From CAKSHC01 sp045594545 (GTDB lineage: Bacteria; Bacillota; Clostridia; Oscillospirales; UMGS1783): DNA of 5,733 nucleotides. The position numbers and the translations under genes are program-made. The notes beneath the pieces were generated by a model that saw only the letters and a list, made by a program, of their open reading frames with translations, had not been told where the DNA came from and searched no databases. The number at the start of each line of letters is the position of its first letter. Within the stretch, counting starts at the first letter, position 1. Where the stretch lies: NCBI GenBank assembly GCA_045594545.1, contig JAZNYQ010000051.1:1-5733 (forward strand), in the 5' to 3' direction. Shown here piece by piece: positions 1-5,733 of this stretch.

Positions 1-207
1 TACACAATTTATAGCGATTCTTAAGGCTGCATCATAACCAGAACCTCCTATTACCAGAATATTAGCATTTACATTATGCTGTAGTTCAATATAAACATGA
101 TCTTCAGAGATTGCTATAGGCTCTCCCAAGTATACTCTAACCTTGCCAGGAATATCGCACTTCTCAATTTTAGTTATATTTTTATTATGTAGGGTGATTT
201 CTTTGAG
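1..207 (-). CDS. Fragment of FtsK/SpoIIIE-like ATPase, partial at both ends
   Basis: Seen: the minus strand from about 207 to 1 is one open frame, while all three plus frames hit stops early. Reading leftwards it gives an LGEPIAI segment, then about 20 residues later NILVIGGSGYDAALRIAI, and runs off the window edge. Known: large bacterial FtsK/SpoIIIE-type ATPases carry a similar stretch, GEP(I/V)AI followed by N-L-L-(I/V)-V-G and (D/E)AAL, in a degenerate C-terminal ATPase module. The GGSG here would be the weak Walker A-like loop of that module. These proteins are usually cytoplasmic DNA or substrate pumps, but no function can be set from about 69 residues. No start or stop codon of this gene is in the window. 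The frame stays open to 339, but beyond about 210 it is only the mirror of the plus-strand gene. G+C is about 33%, far below the rest. The family call rests on remembered motif patterns, not a search. Confidence 0.5.
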
Positions 208-215
208 TTGGACAT
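195..215. other. Probable sequence junction (chimera or rearrangement breakpoint)
   Basis: Coding strand, base composition and apparent gene content all change here. To the left is a minus-strand, A+T-rich fragment that lacks its N-terminus. To the right is a plus-strand repeat protein that lacks a signal peptide and a convincing start. There is no intergenic space, inverted repeat, transposon end or tRNA-like attachment site that I can see. The exact base cannot be fixed, because both readings stay plausible over about 20 bases: minus QLKEITL and plus FELDIPQ. Confidence 0.7.
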
Positions 216-2712
216 TCCGCAGGTAACTCAGGTGAAGCAGTATGCCAAGAATTCGGTGCTGGTGACCTTTAATCAGCCGATGTCTTTCTATAATATTACA
301 TTGGCTCAGCCTTACATCGGATTGCGGTTGGTGAGCGACTCAACCAAGACGGTATGCTACATCAACGTAGCCACCAATAAGATCACGCACAGCGCATGGG
401 CGACCTATGAGGACGGAGCTCCTCAATACTGGAATACCGTGACCAAGTCGGCCACCCGTGATGAGATATGCAAGGATGCCAATGGAAACATCCAGTACGA
501 TGCTGACAATAATCCAATCAAGAATCCCCGTCGACAGAACACGGTGATTCAGTGGAATTCGGTAAGTAAGGAACTGATCAACGACGGCAAGCAGATGATC
601 GTTACCTTTGCCGATAACGTAGACGTGGCGGCGCTGGTGAATGAAGACAGTTTGCTGGATTACATGAAAAACGGCTACTCGGTTATGTTCTGCATTGAGG
701 AGACCGATACCAAAGACGGTACCTTCCTGACCGAGGACATGTTGATTCATAACTTTGTTAACGCATACGGCCGTCAGTTGGTGGCCAACAAATCCGGCGG
801 CAACAACGGATTGTTGATGGATGTGGAACGGATCGATCCCGATGCGCCTGTTACGGTGATCGAGTCCAAGATCACGGGTGAGATGGAGATCACCTTCCGT
901 TTCTCCGAGCCGGTGGATTTTGCGGGCAACATGAATCTGGCGTTGTTGCGCTATGTGGATAAGACCAACGGCCGCCTGTTCCAGACGGAGCAGGATGGGT
1001 ACGTGCAATGGAGCGGTACGTTGCGGTATGCGGATGACAGCAAATCGACGGTGATCTGGACCATGCGTGCCAATAATCCGGCCAACAAGAATTTGCGACA
1101 GGAGAATCTGGCGGAAGTTTTTGATATCGTCAAGAGCAAGGAAAGTCTGAAGGGCTTAGACGGTTGCTTTAGCCTTTGCTTGGAAGAATCCAAGAATAAT
1201 GTGGCCGGCTTTATTGATACCTTCTATGCCGTATCGGGTAAGACGATCGAGGCTCAGCCTTACATTCCCAACTGGAGTGACGGTGTGTATATTCCCGTTG
1301 ATCCGGCGCAGGCCATTCGCGGGGAGTTGGACATTGTTAAGGCGGAAGCGGTAGCGGATAATGAGATGGTGATAACCTTCTCGGCGCCCGTTACGATCAC
1401 GGCGGATCCGTGGTTCTGCATTCGTCTGTTTGATGGTAACAATCAGTTGCTCTTTGACGGCGACACGCCCATGCAATGGGGGCTTAATGCGGTGTCTTTG
1501 AGTAAGGACGGCACCCGGCTTCGTTTGGCACTTAGGAGCAACAGCGGGATGAAGCAACTCAGCCTGACCGAGGTTCTTCAGTATGACTGGAATCAGTTTG
1601 CCGAGGGTGCACATATTCGCTTCTATGTAGAAGAAAAGAATGCGCCGATGATCACCCGTAGCGGGCATGTAGATAATATTGCGTTGGCAAGTGACGGACG
1701 GATCCGTCTGGATGCCACCGACTTTAACGAGCGTGACGGTGCCGGCGCGGCGATTACTATAAGTTATAATCCGGTAACCATTCAAACGTCGGCTACGGTT
1801 ATTAACGAAAATCAGTTGCGCATTGCCTTCTCCCACAAGATCGATCTGAAGGGTGAAGTCTATATGGCGCTGTGCTATGTGGATGACGACTATAATTTGC
1901 TCTCTCATCTGGAATTGGGCAAGCACTATCCGCAATGGGGCGGTGCATGGGAGTGGGAGAATGAGTCTCATACTTCCATCATCTGGACGATGAATGCCGG
2001 CATGTACGGATGCAAGACTATTTCGGACATCGTAAACAAGAGGGGAATGCTGAGTGACCTGTATGCCGATGCCAACATTCTGTTCCGTATTGAGGAAAAG
2101 AAGACCGATGCGCTGAATGCCGTTGGTTGGACGGGATTGGTTGATAATATTTCCGCTTTGGGCGGTACGGTGCATCTGCTGGCTCGCGGCAACGGCATGG
2201 ATCGACACTTTGTTCGGATAAGAAACACCGATGCGTTGGCGGGAGAAGAGGTTCATCTGCTCTCGGTCAAGGCGTTGGACAACAAGACGCTGGAATTGAC
2301 GTTCAGCGAAGCGGTGGTTATCAAAGAGGGGGATCGGGCCCCGATCATGGCCATTCGCTATTTGACGGCTTCGGGCGATACCGAGGTTGGTGTTGACGGA
2401 AGAACCTTGTCCTTCGGCGGAACCTGCGCGTATAAGGATGACAGTAAAAAGGTAGTTATTTGGACCTTGGATGAGGCAAAAGCGGCCAAGCGCGGAGCCA
2501 AGTCGCTGGATGATATCTTTACCTATGCCAATGATTTCCGTTGGAATGAAGGGGCGCGTATTGCTTTCGTGGTCATGGACGAGGAGGAGAACGCCCTTAC
2601 CGGTGCCGCCATGCGTGTTTGCGGAATCACTGATCTGAGCGGGTACCGCAATCTGGTGGCGAACAAGAGCGGGGACGTGGCACAGATCCAGCTGGATATT
2701 GAGATCGGGTAT
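208..2712 (+). repeat. Five tandem protein repeats, about 150-213 residues each
   Basis: The units start near 208, 847, 1324, 1774 and 2251. The repetition is at protein level; DNA identity between units is low, so the duplications are old. Shared landmarks are an Ig-like first strand ending in FSEPV or similar, an LR-Y/L-D-type strand, QW-x-G, a DD/D-x-S turn before I-W-T-M or equivalent, and an E-E strand 48-58 residues after the QW position. Unit 1 is longer because of an insertion at about residues 44-111. The Ig-like comparison is to bacterial SbsA/Big-type domains and covers only the first part of each unit. Confidence 0.8.
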
Positions 2713-2859
2713 GAATTGCCGGTGATCAATGAAGAAATCGTAGAGACCGTATACGTGACCGACTATCTGTTGCCTATCATCGGTGGCGGCGTATTGGCCG
2801 TGGCCGGTATTGCGGTGGCCGTGGTGTTGATCGCGGGCAGGAAAAAGAAAGAAGATTAA
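208..2859 (+). CDS. Large surface repeat protein with C-terminal membrane anchor, 5'-truncated
   Basis: I do not recognise a named family. The 883 visible residues hold five related units, at about 1-213, 214-372, 373-522, 523-681 and 682-835. Each opens with an Ig-like strand pair (for example MVITFSAPV at 387-395 and LELTFSEAV at 695-703). Each then has a QW core (115-116, 267-268, 423-424, 576-577; replaced by SF at 735-736) and an acidic E-E strand (164, 326, 475, 629, 792). A hydrophobic segment at about 854-877, with GGG at its start, is followed by RKKKED. This predicts an outward-facing protein anchored in the membrane. The nominal start is TTG with only a weak AGGGTGA upstream, an in-frame TAG lies at 190-192, and there is no signal peptide. 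The real N-terminus was therefore probably lost at the junction. It lies 13 bases before a two-unit paralogue and upstream of a GH36 lipoprotein, so surface glycan binding is a guess. Confidence 0.85.
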   Translation: MDIPQVTQVKQYAKNSVLVTFNQPMSFYNITLAQPYIGLRLVSDSTKTVCYINVATNKITHSAWATYEDGAPQYWNTVTKSATRDEICKDANGNIQYDADNNPIKNPRRQNTVIQWNSVSKELINDGKQMIVTFADNVDVAALVNEDSLLDYMKNGYSVMFCIEETDTKDGTFLTEDMLIHNFVNAYGRQLVANKSGGNNGLLMDVERIDPDAPVTVIESKITGEMEITFRFSEPVDFAGNMNLALLRYVDKTNGRLFQTEQDGYVQWSGTLRYADDSKSTVIWTMRANNPANKNLRQENLAEVFDIVKSKESLKGLDGCFSLCLEESKNNVAGFIDTFYAVSGKTIEAQPYIPNWSDGVYIPVDPAQAIRGELDIVKAEAVADNEMVITFSAPVTITADPWFCIRLFDGNNQLLFDGDTPMQWGLNAVSLSKDGTRLRLALRSNSGMKQLSLTEVLQYDWNQFAEGAHIRFYVEEKNAPMITRSGHVDNIALASDGRIRLDATDFNERDGAGAAITISYNPVTIQTSATVINENQLRIAFSHKIDLKGEVYMALCYVDDDYNLLSHLELGKHYPQWGGAWEWENESHTSIIWTMNAGMYGCKTISDIVNKRGMLSDLYADANILFRIEEKKTDALNAVGWTGLVDNISALGGTVHLLARGNGMDRHFVRIRNTDALAGEEVHLLSVKALDNKTLELTFSEAVVIKEGDRAPIMAIRYLTASGDTEVGVDGRTLSFGGTCAYKDDSKKVVIWTLDEAKAAKRGAKSLDDIFTYANDFRWNEGARIAFVVMDEEENALTGAAMRVCGITDLSGYRNLVANKSGDVAQIQLDIEIGYELPVINEEIVETVYVTDYLLPIIGGGVLAVAGIAVAVVLIAGRKKKED

Positions 2860-2864
2860 GGAGG
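2858..2864 (+). promoter_or_regulatory. Shine-Dalgarno site for the second repeat-protein gene
   Basis: AAGGAGG overlaps the TAA stop of the upstream gene and lies 8 bases before the ATG at 2873. This is a full-strength Bacillota-type site. Its overlap with the stop codon favours translational coupling. Confidence 0.9.
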
Positions 2865-2872
2865 GCAGGCGG

Positions 2873-4246
2873 ATGAAAAAATTAGTTGCATTTATCTTGG
2901 CGCTCTGCCTTCTGGCGGCGCTGCCTCTGGCGGTACAGGCGGAGGAAAAGGTCGTGACGATGGATCGGGTCATCATGGTCAATGATACGCAGTTGGTCAT
3001 GGAGTTTTCCGAACCGATCGCTGTATGCTTGAATGAAGAAACTGAGCCGTGGGTCTCTGTCCGTGCGGTCAAGCCCGGACAGGGCAACCCCCAGCGAGCC
3101 GATGACGGCGTGACCTATTTGCAGTGGCAGATCGGATTGATGTATCTGGATGCCAAGCATGATCGGCTGTTGGGTACATTACAGGGTTCGGCGCTGGGCG
3201 TGACCAGCCTTACCGACATTCTCAACTGGAAAGGGGCGCTTGTTCCCTATGCCGATCGCGGTTGGGAGATGCAGTTGGTTTTTGAAGAGAAGAACAGCAA
3301 AGGGGATGGCGGCAACGATGGGCTTGTCTGCAATGTCACCAATGCGGATGGGTCGGTTATGTTGACCGGCGTAAAGGGCGGCGGATATGAATCCGCGCGC
3401 CTGCCCATTACGGTAGATACCAAGTACGCGATCGACATGACCAAGGTAGAGCCGATCAAGAAAGCGCAAGCGGTTGTACCGGAAAAGGAAGTGTTCCGTT
3501 ATCAAGAAGATTGGCTGACGGTAAAGCGTGCCGTACAGGTAAGCAAGAACCAGATCGTGGTTGAATTTTCGGAGCCGATCGCCGTTGCGCTGACTCAGGC
3601 GCGCGGGCCGTTTATTGCATTGCGCTTGGTGACGAAGGGCGGCAATGCGGCCATTCGCACCGATGATGATAAGGGGTATTTGCAGTGGCAGTTCGGCGCG
3701 CAGTATGTTGATAGCAAGCACGATCGGTTGCTGTTGACCATGTCGACGGTGGCGCTGGAAGTAGATACGATCGATGGAATTCGTAATTTTGAGGGGGCCT
3801 TGGCCGCTTACGCCGGACGCAATTTGGAGCTGCGGTTGGTTATCGAGGAGTATCCGGATGACAAGGCCAATTATTCCGATTGCGGGGTGTGCAACATAAC
3901 CACGCCCGATGGCAAGAAGATGCTTTTCCCGACGCACATCGGTGGGTATGAAGCGGTATCGGTTTTGGTGGAAAAGGATCTGAACTATGCGTTTGATCCC
4001 AATTTGGCCGAATCGACTCAGGCTACAGTCGGACTGGATGCCGATACCATTGTCATGTATGATGGTGCGACGTATCAATCGGATCAGGACAAGGATGATG
4101 AGAGTTCGGCAATCGTCAGAACGGAAGAGGTCGTAAAGAATGATCCGTTGATCATGGTATTGTTGCTGGGTGGCGGATTGTTGATCGGATTGGTTGCCGT
4201 AGGAGTCGCTCTATTGGTGGGCAAGAACAGAAAGGCGGGGAAGTAA
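2873..4246 (+). CDS. Secreted, membrane-anchored two-repeat protein, paralogue of the upstream gene
   Basis: This 457-residue protein is complete. Residues 1-23 form a signal peptide (MKK start, hydrophobic core, likely cut after AVQA before EEK). Two units follow, at about 27-188 and 214-375, and they match each other closely: LVMEFSEPIAVCL at 41-53 against IVVEFSEPIAVAL at 228-240, YLQWQ at about 82-86 and 269-273, and E-E at 138-139 and 325-326. A D/E/S-rich stalk (about 376-424) leads to a membrane segment (about 426-449, with GGG near its start) and a basic KNRKAGK tail. The product should be a type I protein facing the cell exterior. The start is fixed by the ideal Shine-Dalgarno site and the signal peptide. 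The units have the same landmarks as those of the upstream gene, so the two genes are related by duplication. Function is unknown. Position directly before a GH36 lipoprotein suggests, without proof, a role in binding or presenting glycans at the envelope. Confidence 0.93.
   Translation: MKKLVAFILALCLLAALPLAVQAEEKVVTMDRVIMVNDTQLVMEFSEPIAVCLNEETEPWVSVRAVKPGQGNPQRADDGVTYLQWQIGLMYLDAKHDRLLGTLQGSALGVTSLTDILNWKGALVPYADRGWEMQLVFEEKNSKGDGGNDGLVCNVTNADGSVMLTGVKGGGYESARLPITVDTKYAIDMTKVEPIKKAQAVVPEKEVFRYQEDWLTVKRAVQVSKNQIVVEFSEPIAVALTQARGPFIALRLVTKGGNAAIRTDDDKGYLQWQFGAQYVDSKHDRLLLTMSTVALEVDTIDGIRNFEGALAAYAGRNLELRLVIEEYPDDKANYSDCGVCNITTPDGKKMLFPTHIGGYEAVSVLVEKDLNYAFDPNLAESTQATVGLDADTIVMYDGATYQSDQDKDDESSAIVRTEEVVKNDPLIMVLLLGGGLLIGLVAVGVALLVGKNRKAGK
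2951..3997 (+). repeat. Two protein repeats of about 162 residues with a 25-residue linker
   Basis: Unit A is at 2951-3436 and unit B at 3512-3997. Both run from the FSEPIAV strand through YLQWQ, then Y(L/V)D(A/S)KHDRLL, then a GAL-xx-YA-x-R stretch, the E-E strand, and an ending of the type KYAID / NYAFD. They are much closer to each other than to the five units upstream, so this pair probably arose by a later duplication within the gene. Confidence 0.88.
4233..4240 (+). promoter_or_regulatory. Probable ribosome binding site for the GH36 gene
   Basis: AGGCGGGG lies inside the last codons of the upstream gene and ends 7 bases before the ATG at 4248. It is a weaker match than the site of the preceding gene. 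Stop TAA (4244-4246) and start ATG (4248) are one base apart, so ribosomes ending the upstream gene may also re-initiate here. Confidence 0.6.
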
Positions 4247-4247
4247 T

Positions 4248-5733
4248 ATGAAAAAGAAAATCGTAGCAGGACTTCTATGTCTGGTCTTGCTTCTTGCCTG
4301 TGTTGCCTGCGGGGAGAAGAAACCGGAGGTTACGGACATTACGGCGCAGGCCAAGGCGTTCATGTCTCAGGCGATTGAGAAGAATGCGCTCATGTCTTTT
4401 TCTCTGGACGGCAAGCCCTACGCCGAGCATATCGGCTCGTGGGATAAAGAGGTAGCGGATACCGAAGACGGGTGGACGGTTACTTATAAAAAGGACGGTC
4501 TGACGGTATGGAGCGAGATTTCTTTTAATGAAGAGCGCCTGGCGTATGAATGGTGCCATTATTTTAAGAATGAGGGTGCGTCGGATTCGCCCGTTGTCAG
4601 TGATGTGCTGGCCATGGATGTTGTATTGGATATTGAGGATCCGATCCTGACTACGGCCAAAGGTACCGATAACAGTGAACTGGATTTTCAGCCCTATTCC
4701 GTTGACCTGAAGAAAGAGGCTTTCGGCGTTAAGACGTCGAACGGAACTCCGGCTGCCGAGGCCTTTCCGTATTTTGATATTGCCAACGGTAAATACGGGG
4801 TGATTGGTGCGATCGGCTGGACGGGAAATTGGAAGATGGACGCCGCTTATGCTGACGGGAAGGTGACGTTGCAGGCCGGTATGGCGGAAACGCGGTATAC
4901 CGTTTTGCCGAAAGAGCAGCTGCGCACGCCCATGATCGTGCTTCAATTTTTTGAGGGGGATCAGGATGCGGGACATAACGCCTGGCGGCAGTTGGTTTAT
5001 GCCGACTATACTCCGATCGATGCCAATACCGGAAAGCCGTTTACGCAATTACCGATCACCATCAATGCCTGGGGCGGCCTGTCGGAGAGCTCTATGCTTA
5101 GTTTGATCGCGCAGGCGGAAACCAGCGGATTTGATTATGATCTGATGTGGATCGATGCCGGCTGGTACGGCAACCGTATCAATATGGGTAATGACGGCAT
5201 CTGGATGGAGGAATTGGGAAACTGGGCGATAAACCGAGAGATGCTTCCCAACGGTTTTGATAAGATTGATGCCGCCTTGGAAGAAAAGGGCAAAGATCTG
5301 CTTTTGTGGATGATGCATGAAACGGTGGGGAAAGAAAGCCAATTTGTGAAAGATCATCCTACCTATATCCTGCCCTCCTCGACCAATCACCGCTTTGATC
5401 TGGTTGACTATTCACAGGAAGAAGTTCTGCAATTCATGCTTGACTATGTCGGCGGTATCCTTGAGGATGCCGGTGCCGAGTGGTTGCGAGTGGATTTCAC
5501 CGGTTCGTTGGGCGAGAAGTGGAAGATGAAGGACGAAACGCTGGGCGCTAACCGCGTGGGCATTACCGAGATCCACTACGTTACCAATCTCTATCGGTTC
5601 TACGACGGGCTTAAAGAAAGAATTCCCGGGCTGATGATCGATAACTGTGCTTCGGGCGGCACCCGTTTGGATATGGAAACGGTAAGACGCGCCGTTTGCC
5701 TGTGGCGCAGCGACCTGCACGCCGGAACCCAAA
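4248..5733 (+). CDS. GH36-type (melibiase / alpha-galactosidase-like) lipoprotein, 3' end cut by window
   Basis: Known: GH36 enzymes are retaining exo-glycosidases, usually alpha-galactosidases, with an N-terminal beta-sandwich and a TIM barrel. Seen: 495 codons are visible. MKKKIVAGLL followed by LLLACVACG is a lipoprotein signal, with C18 (LLAC) or C21 as the lipidated residue. The beta-sandwich part shows YEWCHYFKNEG, AIGWTGNW and RTPMIVLQFFEGD. The barrel opens at about 295 with DLMWIDAGWYG (D303). WLRVDF carries the expected nucleophile at D416. IDNCASGGTRLD (467-475) and LWRSD, with the expected acid/base at D489, follow. The 73-residue spacing between the two aspartates fits the family. 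Members are often about 700 residues, so roughly the last third lies outside. The start follows from the signal sequence and the one-base gap to the upstream stop. Exact substrate is uncertain: the nucleophile strand is RVDFT, not the common KWDxN. Lipidation places the enzyme on the outer face of the membrane beside the two repeat proteins. Confidence 0.92.
   Translation, partial: MKKKIVAGLLCLVLLLACVACGEKKPEVTDITAQAKAFMSQAIEKNALMSFSLDGKPYAEHIGSWDKEVADTEDGWTVTYKKDGLTVWSEISFNEERLAYEWCHYFKNEGASDSPVVSDVLAMDVVLDIEDPILTTAKGTDNSELDFQPYSVDLKKEAFGVKTSNGTPAAEAFPYFDIANGKYGVIGAIGWTGNWKMDAAYADGKVTLQAGMAETRYTVLPKEQLRTPMIVLQFFEGDQDAGHNAWRQLVYADYTPIDANTGKPFTQLPITINAWGGLSESSMLSLIAQAETSGFDYDLMWIDAGWYGNRINMGNDGIWMEELGNWAINREMLPNGFDKIDAALEEKGKDLLLWMMHETVGKESQFVKDHPTYILPSSTNHRFDLVDYSQEEVLQFMLDYVGGILEDAGAEWLRVDFTGSLGEKWKMKDETLGANRVGITEIHYVTNLYRFYDGLKERIPGLMIDNCASGGTRLDMETVRRAVCLWRSDLHAGTQ

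Noticed and set aside
208..210. TTG as the true start of the large repeat gene
   Set aside because: The upstream AGGGTGA is weak, there is no signal peptide although the protein has an outward-type anchor, and the start falls on the composition break. The gene is better read as 5'-truncated.
469..516. EF-hand or dockerin calcium loop in unit 1
   Set aside because: Asp and Asn are frequent, but the spacing DANGNIQYDADNN does not follow the 12-residue EF-hand pattern and no flanking helices are apparent; it is kept only as a low-interest insertion.
2760..2859. LPXTG-type sortase signal at the end of the first repeat protein
   Set aside because: The only similar string is YLLPIIGGG, which has no Thr-Gly and lies within the hydrophobic segment. 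The second protein has nothing like it.
1156..3087. Long minus-strand open frame (643 codons), and others at 340-1008, 3179-4078, 4275-5048, 5049-5390 and 5412-5732
   Set aside because: Opposite the plus genes these frames run in exact codon register with them, so they stay open because those genes rarely use TTA, CTA and TCA. The products are rich in His, Arg and Ile without recognisable domains, and the opposing plus genes have clear signal peptides, repeats or catalytic motifs.
4241..4250. Terminator or promoter between the repeat gene and the GH36 gene
   Set aside because: The stop and start are one base apart and no hairpin with a T-run is present, so the genes read as one transcript.
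1..5733. CRISPR array, tRNA, rRNA or insertion sequence
   Set aside because: No short direct repeats with spacers, cloverleaf-like segments, rRNA signatures, transposase motifs or terminal inverted repeats were found on reading either strand.

Overview
This window looks like a metagenomic or draft contig from a Gram-positive, Clostridia-like bacterium (Bacillota). The grounds are a textbook AAGGAGG ribosome binding site, a short basic signal peptide, a lipoprotein signal, and tight gene packing on one strand. The taxonomic call is inference; there is no rRNA or other marker gene.

Bases 1 to about 205 differ from the rest. They are about 33% G+C by hand count, closed by stops in all plus-strand frames, and open on the minus strand. 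That minus frame encodes a fragment resembling large FtsK/SpoIIIE-type ATPases (GEPIAI ... NILVIGGSGYDAAL). It meets a plus-strand gene of about 55% G+C (two sampled lines) at roughly 195-215. Neither gene has a proper end at the join, so it is a rearrangement breakpoint or, more likely, an assembly chimera.

From about 208 to the right edge there is one plus-strand cluster of three genes. Gene 1 (208-2859) is a large repeat protein with a C-terminal membrane anchor; its true 5' end, including any signal peptide, is missing. Gene 2 (2873-4246) is a smaller paralogue with an intact signal peptide, two copies of the same unit and the same kind of anchor. Gene 3 (4248 to the edge) is a lipoprotein glycoside hydrolase of the GH36/melibiase (alpha-galactosidase-like) type. 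It is cut by the window end just after the catalytic region. The gaps are 13 bases and 1 base, so the three are very probably co-transcribed and translationally coupled.

The main point of interest is the repeat unit: about 150-165 residues, up to about 213 with an insertion, seven copies across two adjacent genes. Each copy has an Ig-like opening ([TE]FSxPV type), a central QW.G core in six of seven, and a paired-acid E-E strand 48-58 residues after the core. I do not recognise it as a named family beyond the Ig-like start. All three products should sit on the outer face of the cytoplasmic membrane. A reasonable but unproven picture is a surface glycan-handling locus in which repeat proteins bind or display substrate for the GH36 enzyme.

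No rRNA, tRNA, CRISPR, IS element, promoter or terminator could be supported. The many long minus-strand open frames opposite the three genes are codon-register shadows.
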